Positions 7,061 through 17,681 of a stretch of 64,000 nucleotides of DNA are shown here, one piece after another. The stretch covers positions 1-64,000 of the forward strand of contig CAILUG010000050.1 in NCBI GenBank assembly GCA_903837345.1, read 5' to 3'. Position numbers and translations under genes: made by a program. The first letter of the stretch is position 1, and each line of letters opens with the position of its first letter. This DNA is from an uncultured Gammaproteobacteria bacterium (GTDB taxonomy: Bacteria > Pseudomonadota > Gammaproteobacteria > Pseudomonadales > Pseudohongiellaceae). The notes below the pieces were generated by a model, which had not been told where the DNA came from, did not search any database, and saw nothing but the letters and a program-made list of their open reading frames with translations.

Positions 7061-8067
7061 GCGCCGGCTCCTGCAGGCAAACCGAACAATGCCAGCGCCT
7101 GCAAGGCCTGCTGGTAATGCACCTGGCCCTTGGCCGGCTGCAACCTGAAGCCTGGCAGCTCAAGGCCATAATCAATTCCTGCCGCGTCCAGTTTGATCAC
7201 GCACCAGCACAGGCGCGACAAGCGCTTTTCCGTGTCCAGCGTGGGGAACATGTCCCAGCGCAGCCAGATTTTTTCATCGATGTTGCTGGAGTATTCCTTG
7301 GTGTACATGCCCTGCCCGCGCGCCAGTATTTTCCACGCCACATGCTTGAGCGAATCGCCTTCACGATAATCGCGCAGGCCGTGGAAATCGTCGTTGCCGC
7401 GCACGATGGTGGTGTTGCCGGTGTGGTGCTGGTTGGAAAGTATCCAGTCGAGATCGCAGTCTTCCGGTCGCGGATATACCAGTGTGCGGAAATCGAGGTC
7501 CAGCAACGACCATGCACGGCAAATGCCAAGCGGAAACACCGTCTCCACTACCAGCCGCCCTGGTGCAAAGTAGCCGCGCTTTTCGGTTGGCACATACAAG
7601 GTGAGGCGTTGCTCGGTAGCCTCCAGCAAATCACATGACAGCTTGCGTGAACCGGGAAAGCTGACCTGCACGGATTCATAGCAGCGTTCGCCATGCCGAT
7701 TGAGGATCACGATGATTTCGGCTTTCTCGCCGGCAAAAACCGATGAACCCGGCACTGCCGACAAATGCAGTCCGGCCAGATTGCGGAATGTATAGAAGAT
7801 GGTCAGTACAAACACCCCGATCAGCAGGAACACCAGTGCAAATGCCAGGCTGATTTCGTAATTGATGGCGCCGATGAACATCAGCGCCAGCACCAGCAGG
7901 AAACCGAGGCCCTGCTTGTTGGGGATAATGAAGATGTTGCGATGGCTGAGTACTATGTTGCGGGCCGGCGGAATCCGGCGCTCGACCCAGAATATGAAAC
8001 GGCTGCGCCAGGCACGCAGCAGCATGTCCTTGAATGAAGGTCGGGCTACAGCTGCTGCAATTTGCAT
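7057..8067 (-). CDS. DUF58 domain protein
   Basis: 336 residues. Two adjacent membrane helices (about residues 53-95) are followed by a soluble region with the family signature DFHGLRDYREGD and KHVAWKILARG near residue 230. DUF58 proteins accompany MoxR ATPases and have a von Willebrand A-like fold in some members; the precise role is unknown. It overlaps tgpA by four bases and follows the MoxR gene after 23 bases, clearly one operon. The likely function, inferred from context, is as the substrate or partner of the MoxR chaperone at the membrane. Confidence 0.9.
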   Translation of the reverse strand: MQIAAAVARPSFKDMLLRAWRSRFIFWVERRIPPARNIVLSHRNIFIIPNKQGLGFLLVLALMFIGAINYEISLAFALVFLLIGVFVLTIFYTFRNLAGLHLSAVPGSSVFAGEKAEIIVILNRHGERCYESVQVSFPGSRKLSCDLLEATEQRLTLYVPTEKRGYFAPGRLVVETVFPLGICRAWSLLDLDFRTLVYPRPEDCDLDWILSNQHHTGNTTIVRGNDDFHGLRDYREGDSLKHVAWKILARGQGMYTKEYSSNIDEKIWLRWDMFPTLDTEKRLSRLCWCVIKLDAAGIDYGLELPGFRLQPAKGQVHYQQALQALALFGLPAGAGA

Positions 8068-8090
8068 GCGCCTTACCTGCTCAGCACTGG

Positions 8091-9038
8091 CTAGAACACG
8101 TCGACTTCGGTCAACAACCGCTGGGAATAGGCTTCAGCGTTACGGCCCGACGAATCCGCCACTGAACGCAAGCGGTGATCAACCACCGAGGGCAGTACCG
8201 TTTGCACATCTTCCGGCAACACGTGTTTGCGGTTGTGCATCAAGGCCCAGGTGCGGGCACAACGCATCAGCGCCTGCGCACCGCGCGGTGACAGACCAAA
8301 CGAATATTTGTCGTCCTGGCGCGTATAAGCCACCAGACGCTGCACATAGTCCAGCAAGGTGTCGGTGGTTTGCACGGTGGAGATCGCAGCCTGCACTGCA
8401 CTCACATCTTCGGCAGACAAGGTCTGTTTGATGTTGACCAGATTGGCGCGCTGATCGTGATTGAGCAGCAGTTGGCGCTCGGCCACCGGATCCGGATAGC
8501 CGATGTTCAGCCGCATCAGGAAACGGTCGAGCTGTGATTCAGGCAAGGGATAGGTGCCGGAAAAACTGACCGGATTCTGGGTGGCGATTACAAAGAACGG
8601 ATGCGGCAAATCACGGGTGTTGCCATCGACAGAGACTTTGCCCTCTTCCATCGCTTCCAGCAGCGCACTCTGGGTTTTGGGAGTGGTGCGGTTGATCTCG
8701 TCGGCCAGCACCAGATTGCTGAAGATCGGACCTTTGTGGAAGGTGAAGGCAGCCTTGTTCTGGTCATAGATAGACACGCCTAGAATGTCGGCCGGCAACA
8801 GATCGCTGGTGAACTGGATGCGGCTGTATTGCAAGCCGAACGTGCGTGCCAGTGCTTGCGACAACGTGGTCTTGCCCATGCAGGGCTTGTCTTCCATCAA
8901 CAGATGGCCGCCGGAAAAGAGACAACACAGTGCGAGGCGTATCTGCTTGTCCTTGCCCAGCACCACCTTGCCGACTTCAGCAACTGCCTGTTCCACTTTT
9001 TCCTGCAAGTTACTGACGGGTGACATCGGCATGTTCAT
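8091..9038 (-). CDS. MoxR-family AAA+ ATPase
   Basis: 315 residues with AAA+ architecture: Walker A region MEDKPCMGKTT (49-58), Walker B LVLADEINRT, sensor 1 IATQNP, arginine-finger region LPESQLDRF, and the C-terminal lid. MoxR ATPases are chaperones for assembly of cofactor- or metal-dependent and membrane-associated complexes. In this protein the glycine normally found two residues before GK is Cys53, an unusual P-loop. It leads the operon with DUF58, tgpA and DUF1653, and starts just downstream of purF, whose stop region supplies AGGA upstream of its ATG. Confidence 0.92.
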   Translation of the reverse strand: MNMPMSPVSNLQEKVEQAVAEVGKVVLGKDKQIRLALCCLFSGGHLLMEDKPCMGKTTLSQALARTFGLQYSRIQFTSDLLPADILGVSIYDQNKAAFTFHKGPIFSNLVLADEINRTTPKTQSALLEAMEEGKVSVDGNTRDLPHPFFVIATQNPVSFSGTYPLPESQLDRFLMRLNIGYPDPVAERQLLLNHDQRANLVNIKQTLSAEDVSAVQAAISTVQTTDTLLDYVQRLVAYTRQDDKYSFGLSPRGAQALMRCARTWALMHNRKHVLPEDVQTVLPSVVDHRLRSVADSSGRNAEAYSQRLLTEVDVF

Positions 9039-9050
9039 GGGCAGCGATTC

Positions 9051-10592
9051 CTAACTGTTGCTGTGCAGGGCCAGCTGACCCTCTTCTTCATCACCGGTTT
9101 CCACGCCGAACATTTCATGTTCGTGTGCCTTTTTGTGCTTGGCTGCATCATTGCGACGCGACTCCAGTGTAGACAGGTATTGTTCGGACACATCACCGGT
9201 GACATAAACCCCGTTGAACACGGAGCATTCGAAATCCATCGGCAGGATTTCGGCCGAACAGGCGTCGATCAGATCCTCCAGGTCCTGGAACAGCAACCAG
9301 TCGGCACCAATGGCTTTCTGCACTTCATCCACTGTCTTGCCATGCGCGATCAACTCGCTCACTGCCGGCATGTCGATACCGTAAACGTTGGGATATTTGA
9401 CGGGTGGCGAAGCGGAACAGAAAAACACCTTGCGGGCACCGGCTTCACGCGCCATCTCTATGATCTGCTTGCAGGTGGTACCGCGCACGATGGAGTCATC
9501 CACCAGCAGCACGTTCTTGTCCTGGAACTCCTGCGGGATCGCATTGAGTTTCTGTTTGACAGATTTCTTGCGTTGGCTCTGGCCAGGCATGATGAAGGTG
9601 CGGCCGATGTAGCGGTTCTTGACGAAACCTTCGCGGAATTTCACACCCAGCGCATTGGCCAGCTCGACTGCGGCGGTACGGCTGGTGTCGGGGATCGGGA
9701 TCACTACATCTATGCCGTGATTGGGGCGTTCACGCATGATCTTTTTGGCCAGTTTCTCGCCCATTTTCAGCCGCGACGAATAGACCGACACACCATCAAT
9801 CCGCGAATCAGGCCGCGCAAAATACACATGTTCGAAAATGCACGGCGTCAATCTGCTGTCTTCAGCACACTGCTGCGACTGCACATTGCCCTCAATGTCG
9901 ATCCAGATCGCCTCACCGGGCGCCACATCCCGCACCAGCGTGAAGCCCTGTGAATCCAGCGCCACACTTTCGGAAGCCAGCATGTACTCATAGCCTTTGC
10001 GCGCCTTGCGCTTGCCGAACACCAAAGGCCGGATGCCGAATTTGTCGCGGAAACCGACAATGCCGTAGCCGACTATCATCGCCACCACCGCATAGGCACC
10101 CCTGCAACGCTTGTGCAATGCACGGATCGCGGTGAAAACATCTTCGGCAGCGGGGTTGATCTTGTGTTGCTGTTGCAGCTCATGGGCAAAGATGTTCAAC
10201 AGCACTTCCGAATCGGAATCGGTGTTCAGATGCCGCAAATCGTCGCGGAAAATTTCCTTGGAAAGCGCTTCTGAATTGGTAAGGTTGCCGTTGTGACCCA
10301 GCGCTATGCCATAGGGAGAATTCACATACAGCGGCTGTGCCTGCGCCGGACCGGAACTGCCGGCAGTGGGATAGCGCACATGGCCTATGCCCATGTTGCC
10401 GGGCAGATTTCGCATATGACGGGTATGGAACACATCCCGCACCAGCCCGTTGTCCTTGCGCAGATAGAGTCGGCGCTTGTCACTGGTGACGATGCCGGCA
10501 GCATCCTGGCCGCGATGCTGCAAAACAGTCAGACTGTCATAAATCGCCAGATTGACGCTGGATTGCCCGACTATTCCTACGATGCCACACAT
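9051..10592 (-). CDS. purF: Amidophosphoribosyltransferase
   Basis: 513 residues when started at the ATG that gives MCGIVGIVG, so that Cys2 becomes the N-terminal glutaminase nucleophile after Met removal; an in-frame upstream extension of 19 codons is therefore rejected. The N-terminal half is the class II glutamine amidotransferase and the C-terminal half the phosphoribosyltransferase with the PRPP loop [13 protein letters not shown]. It makes 5-phosphoribosylamine, the first committed step of purine synthesis. It lies downstream of cvpA in the usual cvpA-purF order with a 49-base gap. Confidence 0.97.
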   Translation of the reverse strand: MCGIVGIVGQSSVNLAIYDSLTVLQHRGQDAAGIVTSDKRRLYLRKDNGLVRDVFHTRHMRNLPGNMGIGHVRYPTAGSSGPAQAQPLYVNSPYGIALGHNGNLTNSEALSKEIFRDDLRHLNTDSDSEVLLNIFAHELQQQHKINPAAEDVFTAIRALHKRCRGAYAVVAMIVGYGIVGFRDKFGIRPLVFGKRKARKGYEYMLASESVALDSQGFTLVRDVAPGEAIWIDIEGNVQSQQCAEDSRLTPCIFEHVYFARPDSRIDGVSVYSSRLKMGEKLAKKIMRERPNHGIDVVIPIPDTSRTAAVELANALGVKFREGFVKNRYIGRTFIMPGQSQRKKSVKQKLNAIPQEFQDKNVLLVDDSIVRGTTCKQIIEMAREAGARKVFFCSASPPVKYPNVYGIDMPAVSELIAHGKTVDEVQKAIGADWLLFQDLEDLIDACSAEILPMDFECSVFNGVYVTGDVSEQYLSTLESRRNDAAKHKKAHEHEMFGVETGDEEEGQLALHSNS

Positions 10593-10641
10593 GCGAAACC
10601 TCGTTTGACTGCAAAAAATGCCGGCCTGATCCGAATATGGA

Positions 10642-11148
10642 TCAGGCACTGATGACTGCGTCTCTCACTTTCTCGTTCTCGGCCGGCGTGATGCCCAGCG
10701 CCTTCTCCAGATAGTTTGACATGGTCGTCAAGTACGGCACGGTTACCGACTGGCTGTAGTACTTCCCGATGATACTGAACCGTGAAGTGAGCATGACGAT
10801 GACCAGCACGATCACTATTCCGCGGAAGATGCCAAACACGGCACCCAGTGCCCGGTCTGCCGTACCCAGACCGGCTTTGCTCAATAAACTGTGGATACCA
10901 TTGCTGATGAGGCCGCCTACAAATACCACCAGCACAAAAATCAGAATGAAGGCCACTGCCCTCTGTAATGCGGGGTTGGATATGGCCACCGACAGGAGTT
11001 GGCCGGCCTTGCCGCTGAACAGTACCGCCGCCACTACTGCACCTGCCCAGAACGCGAGTGACAGCGCTTCCCTGACCAGTCCACGGAAGACACCCAGCAG
11101 ACAGGAAACTCCGATTATCACCAATATACAGATATCGACGGTCGCCAT
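10642..11148 (-). CDS. cvpA: CvpA family membrane protein
   Basis: 168 residues with four predicted transmembrane helices, the first starting at residue 5 ([18 protein letters not shown]). The [11 protein letters not shown] loop and the [13 protein letters not shown] segment are typical of CvpA. The family is known from colicin V production and envelope stress but its biochemical role is not settled. It is located between the SPOR-domain gene and purF, as in many gammaproteobacteria, nine bases from the former. Confidence 0.9.
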   Translation of the reverse strand: MATVDICILVIIGVSCLLGVFRGLVREALSLAFWAGAVVAAVLFSGKAGQLLSVAISNPALQRAVAFILIFVLVVFVGGLISNGIHSLLSKAGLGTADRALGAVFGIFRGIVIVLVIVMLTSRFSIIGKYYSQSVTVPYLTTMSNYLEKALGITPAENEKVRDAVISA

Positions 11149-11157
11149 GGCCGCTTC

Positions 11158-11841
11158 CTATTTGTTCGGCAGACTGGAAAAGGTTTCCACCACGCCCTTG
11201 ATTTTGTAATTGGCGGCAATCCTGGTGGCCAGCGTATTGGCTTCCAGCCTGGTCAACACCGGGCCGACATAGACCACTGTCATCTTGCTGCCGGGAACGG
11301 TGGAGGCGCGGGAGTAAGCCTTCTGGCCGCCAGCAACCAGTTTCTTGACCAGTCCATCTGCATTTTTGCGATCAGAGTAGACGCCCAGCCGCACGACGTA
11401 GGACAACGGCAAGCCACTGCTGTCGAGATGGGGCACGGCCTCGGTGCTGGCTGCACTGCCGGCTTGCTTGCTCCTGGCCATGACCGATGCCACCGCAGCA
11501 TCCAGGGCATCCGGCTGCGGGGCAGCATTGGAGTTCTTGCCGGTGGCAGCAGCCGGCGTGTTTTCCTTGCTGTCATAGGCGGGCAATGGCGTGGCCGCAG
11601 GCTTCACAGTTGCGGACTCGTTTGCCACCGGCGGCGTTTGCTCTTGACCGGAGGCAGGCAGTTTGTCGGAAATGATTACCGGGCGTTGCGGTTCAGGGAT
11701 CGGCGTGTTGTCAAATTTCGGAGCGGGCGGGATGGTGGCGGAGAGAGGTGGCGGCTGGATGCCGTTGCCATCCAGAAGCAGCGGGGCCAGGATGATGGCC
11801 AGACACCCCAAAGCAAGGGTGCCTACCAGACGTTGTTTCAT
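11158..11841 (-). CDS. SPOR-domain protein (DedD-like)
   Basis: 227 residues from ATG 11841 (MKQRLVGTLALG), chosen because a membrane helix at residues 5-22 then sits at the N-terminus; a longer open frame would run back into folC. The middle is a Pro/Ala-rich low-complexity linker in the periplasm. The C-terminal 75 residues are a SPOR domain (SYVVRLGVYSDRKNADGLVKK), which binds denuded peptidoglycan at the septum. The position after folC and before cvpA-purF is that of dedD. A septal cell-division role is inferred from the family. Confidence 0.88.
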   Translation of the reverse strand: MKQRLVGTLALGCLAIILAPLLLDGNGIQPPPLSATIPPAPKFDNTPIPEPQRPVIISDKLPASGQEQTPPVANESATVKPAATPLPAYDSKENTPAAATGKNSNAAPQPDALDAAVASVMARSKQAGSAASTEAVPHLDSSGLPLSYVVRLGVYSDRKNADGLVKKLVAGGQKAYSRASTVPGSKMTVVYVGPVLTRLEANTLATRIAANYKIKGVVETFSSLPNK

Positions 11842-11849
11842 GGCCTGAT

Positions 11850-13151
11850 TCAAATTATCTCCAGCACTGCTGAAATGGTGAAAAACGAACCGGTTACAAC
11901 TACTACTGTCTCCGATACTGTCTCCGATACCGTCACCGGCGCCTCGGTTGCAGCCTTGCATGCTGCTGCAAACGCCTGCGCCGGATCCGGGTGGCAACTG
12001 ATCGCCTCATAGCCCAGTTCGCGGGCATGATTATATAGGATTTCAGCGGGAGAACCGCGCTCTCCACCGAGACTGGCTGCATAAATATGGCCGACGGCAG
12101 GCGCCAGCAAACGCACCACACTGGCACTGTCCTTGTCGGCCAGCATGCCCAACACCAGCAAGACCCGGCAACCGGCCAGATGCTTGCGGATATTGGCAGC
12201 CAGATTGGCCGCTGCATGCGGGTTGTGGGCCACATCAAGGATGACCCTGATACCGTGATGGCTGAGTTGCTGGAAGCGGCCGGCCAGTTGGGCCCCGGCC
12301 AGACCACGATCGATGGCAGCGCGTTCGGGGTTGATCGGCAACTTGTGCAGAACCTGCAGCACTGCTGCAGCGTTATCGAGCGGAAAGCCGTTGGTTGGCA
12401 ACGCAGTGAGGCTTACTCGCTGTCCCTGCTGATCTTCACCATACCAGTCCCATTGTTCGCCCGTTTCTTTCCAGCCAAACTCCTGTCCTTGCAGCAATAA
12501 CGGGATGTGATTGGTGGTGGCGTAATCACGCACACTGTCTGGCAGCGAACGCTCGCCATATATCGCGGGCCTGCCAGTACGGAAGATGCCGGCCTTTTCA
12601 AATCCGATCTTGTCGCGGGTATCACCGAGCCAGTCGGTGTGATCGAGATCGACATTGGTTACCAGGCTCACATCGGCATCGATGATGTTCACCGCATCGA
12701 GCCTGCCACCGAGGCCCACTTCCAGAATAATGAAATCGGGTTTCTGTTGCACAAACAGCCATAACGCCGCCAGCGTGCCGAATTCGAAATAGGTCAGCGA
12801 CACAGCGCCGCGTGCACGTTCGACGGCAGCAAAGCCTGCACACAACTCGGCATCCGTGGCCAGCCGGCCGTTGAGACCGACACGTTCGTTGTATATCCGG
12901 ATGTGAGGTGAGGTATAGGTGACCGTCAGGTAGTCAGCAGCGCGGAGGATGCCGGCCAGCATGGTGACCGAGGATCCCTTGCCATTGGTGCCGCCAATGG
13001 TGATGACTTTGGCGTCGCCGAAATCGAGCTGCATGCGTGCTGCAACCTGTTGTACCCGCCCAAGCCCGAGCTCGATTGTGCTCGGGTGCAGTTTTTCCAG
13101 ATGGTGCAACCATCCGGCAAGATCCTGTGGTTGTGCCAGCTCTGCCGCCAA
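11850..13151 (-). CDS. folC: Dihydrofolate/folylpolyglutamate synthase
   Basis: 433 residues of the Mur ligase superfamily. The ATP-binding loop TIGGTNGKGSS is at 52-61, LEVGLGGRLDA follows near residue 150, and DVAHNPHAA marks the C-terminal domain. It adds glutamate to dihydropteroate and extends folate polyglutamate tails. Just before the conserved last strand (VVVTGSFFTISAVLE) there is a VSETVSET insertion encoded by a perfect 12-bp duplication at 11905-11928. The start abuts the accD stop, consistent with coupled translation in an accD-folC-dedD-cvpA-purF order. Confidence 0.95.
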   Translation of the reverse strand: MAAELAQPQDLAGWLHHLEKLHPSTIELGLGRVQQVAARMQLDFGDAKVITIGGTNGKGSSVTMLAGILRAADYLTVTYTSPHIRIYNERVGLNGRLATDAELCAGFAAVERARGAVSLTYFEFGTLAALWLFVQQKPDFIILEVGLGGRLDAVNIIDADVSLVTNVDLDHTDWLGDTRDKIGFEKAGIFRTGRPAIYGERSLPDSVRDYATTNHIPLLLQGQEFGWKETGEQWDWYGEDQQGQRVSLTALPTNGFPLDNAAAVLQVLHKLPINPERAAIDRGLAGAQLAGRFQQLSHHGIRVILDVAHNPHAAANLAANIRKHLAGCRVLLVLGMLADKDSASVVRLLAPAVGHIYAASLGGERGSPAEILYNHARELGYEAISCHPDPAQAFAAACKAATEAPVTVSETVSETVVVVTGSFFTISAVLEII

Positions 13152-14069
13152 CTATCTGCTCCTGCCAATACTGCCATTACGCGTCAGCAACTGGCCTTCA
13201 CGCACGCGCGCGTCCGGCAACAGCTTGCCGATCAGGGCGCTGATACGGGTCTTCATCTGGTGCCGGTGCACGATCATGTCGATGGCACCGTGATCAAGCA
13301 GGAATTCGGCACGCTGGAATCCTTCCGGCAATTTTTCACGCACAGTCTGGCGTATCACGTCCTGGCCGGCAAAGCCGATGTAGGCGCGGGGTTCGGCAAT
13401 GTTGATGTCACCCAGCATCGCCAGGCTGGCGGATACTCCACCGTAGACCGGATCCACCAATACTGAAAAATACGGCAGGCGTTCCTGCTTCAAGCGCTCG
13501 AGTGCTGCCGAAGTCTTGGCCATCTGCATCAGCGAAATCAGCGCTTCCTGCATGCGGGCACCGCCACTGGTGGCAAAACATACCAGCGGCAGGCGTTTCT
13601 CCAGACAGCGATTGACTGCCATCATGAATTTCTCGCCCACCACCGAACCCATCGATCCGCCGATGAAACCGAATTCAAACGCGGCTACCACAACCCCATG
13701 ACCATTGACGCGGCCTTCCTTCACCACCAGCGCGTCTTTTTCACCGGTGCTTTTGGCAGCAGCAGTCAGGCGATCCTTGTACTTTTTCAGATCCTTGAAT
13801 TTGAGAATGTCAGTGGGCTCGATGTCGGCACCAATCTCGCTCTGGCCGTCGGCATCCAGGAAAAGTTCCAGGCGGCGGCGGGCAGAAATGCGCAGGTGAT
13901 GATCACACTTGGGACACACATCGAGATTGTCGCGCAGGTTTTCCGCATACAGCACAGCTTCACATTTCGGGCATTTGCTCCAGATCCCCTCAGGCACACT
14001 GCGCGATTTCGCAGAAGGTGCGACCTTCATGATCTTGGGCAGTATCTTGTCTATCCATTTGTTGCTCAT
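13152..14069 (-). CDS. accD: Acetyl-CoA carboxylase carboxyltransferase beta subunit
   Basis: 305 residues with an N-terminal four-cysteine zinc ribbon (Cys33, Cys36, Cys52, Cys55) followed by a crotonase-like carboxyltransferase fold ([38 protein letters not shown]). With AccA it transfers the carboxyl group from biotin to acetyl-CoA to give malonyl-CoA. It lies between trpA and folC, a frequent arrangement in gammaproteobacteria. Its stop touches the folC start. Confidence 0.97.
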   Translation of the reverse strand: MSNKWIDKILPKIMKVAPSAKSRSVPEGIWSKCPKCEAVLYAENLRDNLDVCPKCDHHLRISARRRLELFLDADGQSEIGADIEPTDILKFKDLKKYKDRLTAAAKSTGEKDALVVKEGRVNGHGVVVAAFEFGFIGGSMGSVVGEKFMMAVNRCLEKRLPLVCFATSGGARMQEALISLMQMAKTSAALERLKQERLPYFSVLVDPVYGGVSASLAMLGDINIAEPRAYIGFAGQDVIRQTVREKLPEGFQRAEFLLDHGAIDMIVHRHQMKTRISALIGKLLPDARVREGQLLTRNGSIGRSR

Positions 14070-14118
14070 GTCAGTCGAATGCTCCCGCTTTCATGGTTGG
14101 AATTGTGATCGCAAGCAT

Positions 14119-14931
14119 TCATCGATCCATGGCCTTGCGCATGTCGGCAATCAGGCTGGTCTGTTGCGCAAGTTGTGCAAGAGTGTAATTGTCCTGGTCT
14201 TTCAGTTCAGCGATACGGTTGATGAGCGCACTGCCCACCACCACGGCATCAGCCACTTTGGCAATTTGTGCCGCACTTTCTGCATCACGAATGCCGAAAC
14301 CCACACCCAGCGGCAGTTTGGTGTACTTGCGCAAGCGCGCCAGATTGGTGGCGACGGATTCAACATCCAGATTGCTGGCACCGGTTACGCCTTTAAGTGA
14401 CACGTAATAGATATAGCCACTGCTCTGCTTGCAAATCGCCTCGATGCGTTTGATGCTGCTGGTAGGCGCCACCAGATAAATGGTTTCCAGACCGGCGTTG
14501 CGCAGGATCGGCTGCAAGTCATGCCCTTCTTCCGGCGGCATGTCCACCAGCAACACACCATCCACACCTGCAGCAACTGCTGTCTCAGTGAATTTCTGGT
14601 AACCCATGCACTCGACCGGATTCAGGTAACCCATCAACACGACAGGCGTGCGCTGGTTGGTCGTGCGAAATTGCCGCACGATTTCCAGCACACTGCGCAA
14701 CGTGGTTTTTTTGGCGAGGGATCGCTCGATTGCGCGCTGGATGACCGGGCCATCGGCCGAGGGATCACTGAACGGAAAGCCGAGTTCAATCAGATCAGCC
14801 CCGTTGGTGACCAGTGCATGCATCAAACCCAGGGTAGTGGCGACATTGGGATCGCCCGCAGTCAGATAAGGAATCAGCGCCTTTTTGCCACTGAGGTGCA
14901 ATTCGGAAAAACAATCGGTGATACGACTCAT
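14119..14931 (-). CDS. trpA: Tryptophan synthase alpha subunit
   Basis: 270 residues with a TIM-barrel fold and the two catalytic acids in their usual numbering, Glu49 (IELGFPFSDP) and Asp60 (ADGP). It cleaves indole-3-glycerol phosphate to indole, which is passed to TrpB through the internal tunnel. It follows trpB after 22 bases in a trpF-trpB-trpA operon and is followed by accD after 49 bases. Confidence 0.97.
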   Translation of the reverse strand: MSRITDCFSELHLSGKKALIPYLTAGDPNVATTLGLMHALVTNGADLIELGFPFSDPSADGPVIQRAIERSLAKKTTLRSVLEIVRQFRTTNQRTPVVLMGYLNPVECMGYQKFTETAVAAGVDGVLLVDMPPEEGHDLQPILRNAGLETIYLVAPTSSIKRIEAICKQSSGYIYYVSLKGVTGASNLDVESVATNLARLRKYTKLPLGVGFGIRDAESAAQIAKVADAVVVGSALINRIAELKDQDNYTLAQLAQQTSLIADMRKAMDR

Positions 14932-14953
14932 GCTCGGTTAGGCTCAGGCAGTA

Positions 14954-16174
14954 CTACAGTTTGATATTGTCGATGGCAGCAACGGTGTGCAAATCCTTGT
15001 CCCCACGTCCGGACAAGTTCACCACCATGACATGCCCGGATGGCAGGGTTGGTGCCAGCTTGAGGGCATAGGCCACCGCATGACTGGATTCCAGTGCCGG
15101 GATGATGCCCTCGCTGCGCGTGAGAGTGCGGAACGCGGCCAGCGCTTCGTCATCGGTGACGGCCGTGTATTCAGCGCGATGCAAATCTTTCAGCCATGAA
15201 TGCTCAGGGCCGACACCGGGATAATCAAGACCGGCAGAGACTGAATGGGTTTCGATGATCTGGCCATCGGCATCATTCATCAGATAAGTGCGGTTGCCGT
15301 GCAATACACCGGGCTGGCCAGCCGAAAGCGGCGCCGCATGTTTGCCGGTCTCAAGGCCCAGACCGCCGGCTTCCACGCCGATCATCCTGACCTGCTTGTC
15401 GTCAATGAACGGATAGAACAAGCCGATTGCGTTGGAGCCTCCGCCCACACACGCCACCAGCGAATCCGGCAAACGCCCGATCTGCTTGAGGCTCTGCTCT
15501 TTCACTTCACGGCCGATTACGCTCTGGAAATCACGCACCAGCATCGGATAAGGATGCGGGCCGGCCACAGTGCCAATGATGTAATAGGTGTTGTCAACAT
15601 TGGTGGCCCAGTCACGCAGTGCCTCATTCATCGCGTCTTTCAGTGTGCGCGAACCGGAGCTGACGCCCACCACATTGGTACCCAGCATTTTCATGCGGAA
15701 TACGTTGGCACTTTGCCGCTGGATATCGTCGACTCCCATGAACACATGGCATTCGAGACCAAGGCGTGCCGCGATGGTGGCAGTGGCAACGCCGTGCTGG
15801 CCGGCGCCGGTTTCGGCGATGATACGGGTCTTGCCCATCGCACGTGCCAGCAGCGCCTGGCCAATGGTGTTGTTGATTTTGTGGGCGCCGGTGTGATTGA
15901 GATCTTCACGTTTGAGGAAGATGCGCGCACCACCGCCAATTCTGGTCAGCCGTTCAGCGAAGTACAGCGGCGAAGGACGACCGACATAATTCGCCAGGTC
16001 ATAATCGAACTCGGCCCAGAAGGCCGGATCGTGTTTGAGACGCTCATATTGGCGGTTCAACTCTTCCAGCGCCGGCATCAGCGTTTCGCCGACAAAGATG
16101 CCGCCAAACGGACCGAAGTGGCCGCTCTGGTCAGGAAAATTGTAAGTCTTGTGCTGAATAAGATGTTCAGACAC
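14954..16174 (-). CDS. trpB: Tryptophan synthase beta subunit
   Basis: 406 residues from a GTG at 16174. This start is preferred to an ATG 22 codons upstream because GAGG lies six bases before it, because the extension lies inside trpF, and because homologues begin shortly before the [15 protein letters not shown] segment. The PLP lysine is Lys99 in NHTGAHKIN and the phosphate loop GGGSNA is present. It condenses indole with serine to tryptophan. It overlaps trpF by eight bases, so translation is coupled. Confidence 0.95.
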   Translation of the reverse strand: MSEHLIQHKTYNFPDQSGHFGPFGGIFVGETLMPALEELNRQYERLKHDPAFWAEFDYDLANYVGRPSPLYFAERLTRIGGGARIFLKREDLNHTGAHKINNTIGQALLARAMGKTRIIAETGAGQHGVATATIAARLGLECHVFMGVDDIQRQSANVFRMKMLGTNVVGVSSGSRTLKDAMNEALRDWATNVDNTYYIIGTVAGPHPYPMLVRDFQSVIGREVKEQSLKQIGRLPDSLVACVGGGSNAIGLFYPFIDDKQVRMIGVEAGGLGLETGKHAAPLSAGQPGVLHGNRTYLMNDADGQIIETHSVSAGLDYPGVGPEHSWLKDLHRAEYTAVTDDEALAAFRTLTRSEGIIPALESSHAVAYALKLAPTLPSGHVMVVNLSGRGDKDLHTVAAIDNIKL

Positions 16175-16799
16175 GGTGTACCTCACTGATAAAGGACTGT
16201 ATGAGAGCAGCTGATTTGATCCCGGGCGACTGTTCCACACCGGAGCTTACATCCACGGCCCACGGCCGCACTGTGCTGATGGCAAGAGCCACATTGGCAG
16301 GCGTCAATCCGCCTGCCAGTATGATACGAAATCTGTCCACAAACGGCCCGGCTTTTTGCCAGTCAAAAGTCACACCGGTGCCGCCGTAACTGTCGGCATC
16401 CCACGCATCCAGCAACAAGCCTCTGGACTTGCTGTAGGTTTGACTGAAAGCGCCAACGTCTGTCGCCTCTTTCATACGCAAGGCCTTGATGAAAGGACGA
16501 CTGAAACTGCTGCAGAATTCCACTGGTTCATCCCCATGAAACTGCAACAGGTCAAGCGGAACTGCTGCCAGCACTTTTTCGATACCGGCTCGTTCGGCAT
16601 TCACAAACAAGCCCACCACCGAAACAAAGGCCGGCACTGCTTCCACGATGGCCCTGGCCTGCGACAAATCCACTGCCCGTTTGCTGCCTGCGTAGAAAAC
16701 CAGGCCAATGGCATCGGCGCCCGCTTCCGCTGCCGACAGTGCATCCTCCACCCGCGTGATACCGCAAATTTTTACTCTGGTTCTGTGGATTTGCTGCAC
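16167..16799 (-). CDS. trpF: Phosphoribosylanthranilate isomerase
   Basis: 210 residues with the TIM-barrel signature [13 protein letters not shown] at the N-terminus (catalytic Cys in KICG), [13 protein letters not shown] and the phosphate site [10 protein letters not shown]. It catalyses the Amadori rearrangement in tryptophan synthesis. It is the first gene of trpF-trpB-trpA. trpC, trpD and trpE are not in the window, so the pathway is split between loci, as in many gammaproteobacteria. Confidence 0.96.
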   Translation of the reverse strand: MQQIHRTRVKICGITRVEDALSAAEAGADAIGLVFYAGSKRAVDLSQARAIVEAVPAFVSVVGLFVNAERAGIEKVLAAVPLDLLQFHGDEPVEFCSSFSRPFIKALRMKEATDVGAFSQTYSKSRGLLLDAWDADSYGGTGVTFDWQKAGPFVDRFRIILAGGLTPANVALAISTVRPWAVDVSSGVEQSPGIKSAALIQSFISEVHRV

Positions 16800-16861
16800 A
16801 AATTCAACCTAGTTTCAGGGAGGCGCAAGTTTAAAGTATCTGGGCCCCGAGTAGTACCGCA

Positions 16862-16877
16862 GTTTTCGCCGGAAAAC
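16862..16877 (-). other. Hairpin between truA and trpF
   Basis: A perfect 6-bp stem GTTTTC / GAAAAC with a GCCG loop, 15 bases after the truA stop on the minus strand. There is no T-run on the transcribed strand, so it may be a processing hairpin or weak terminator in front of trpF. Confidence 0.4.
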
Positions 16878-16892
16878 CCCGGTCTTGGCTGC

Positions 16893-17681
16893 TCAAGGCA
16901 AGGTATTTGGCATCCAGGCCGGAATTCCGAACACTTCGGGGTAACGGACCCGGATCAGGCTCAAACCCTGGGCTGGCGCTGTGGGCGCAGCCTGGGTGCG
17001 ATCACGCAACGCCAGCAGTTGTGCCATCCATTCGACTCTTTGGTTGCCCTGCCCGATTTCCAGCAAGGTGCCGACGATGTTGCGCACCATGTGCAACAGA
17101 AAAGCATTGGCTTCAATTTCAATCGTAATCAGGGCTCCGCTGCGTTGCACCGACACTTCACGGACATTGCGCATGGGCGTGCGCGACTGGCAACCGGCAG
17201 CACGGAACGATGAAAAATCATTTTCGCCCAGCAGCAACTGTGCAGCCCTGTGCATGATATCGGCATCCAGTGGCATGTGATGGTGGGTGAGGAACTGGCT
17301 GTACATGGCTGGGCGTACCGACGTGTTGCTGATCAGGTATCGGTAACGCCGGCTGGTGGCGGAGAAGCGTGCATGAAAATCGCCGGTGACCTTGCAGGCC
17401 CAGCGTACTGCGATAGTTCGCGCCAGCATGGAATTGCTGCCGTGAATCCAGGCCTTGAGCGGGCGTGCTGCGACAGTATCGAAGTGGATTACCTGGCCGC
17501 TGGCATGCACGCCGGCATCAGTACGTCCGGCACACAGCACACTAACCTTGTGGTCGGCCACTTTGGAAAGTGCGCTTTCCACGTTTTCCTGGACCGTTTG
17601 CAGATGCGGATTGAGCTGGGACTGCCAGCCACTGTAAGCACTGCCATCGTATTCGATGCCAAGTGCAATTCTGTCAGCCAT
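16893..17681 (-). CDS. truA: tRNA pseudouridine(38-40) synthase
   Basis: 262 residues. The catalytic aspartate is Asp55 in [14 protein letters not shown], and the second family block ([14 protein letters not shown]) is present. It forms pseudouridine at positions 38-40 of the tRNA anticodon arm. Its start overlaps the fimV stop by eight bases, the fimV-truA-trpF order being typical of Pseudomonas and relatives. The protein has normal length. Confidence 0.96.
   Translation of the reverse strand: MADRIALGIEYDGSAYSGWQSQLNPHLQTVQENVESALSKVADHKVSVLCAGRTDAGVHASGQVIHFDTVAARPLKAWIHGSNSMLARTIAVRWACKVTGDFHARFSATSRRYRYLISNTSVRPAMYSQFLTHHHMPLDADIMHRAAQLLLGENDFSSFRAAGCQSRTPMRNVREVSVQRSGALITIEIEANAFLLHMVRNIVGTLLEIGQGNQRVEWMAQLLALRDRTQAAPTAPAQGLSLIRVRYPEVFGIPAWMPNTLP

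Noticed and set aside
9063-9953. 296-codon open frame on the plus strand over purF
   Set aside because: It is antisense to purF and lacks any motif or ribosome-binding site.
15245-16189. 314-codon open frame on the plus strand over trpB
   Set aside because: It is the complement of a highly conserved trpB; the translated product has no family features.
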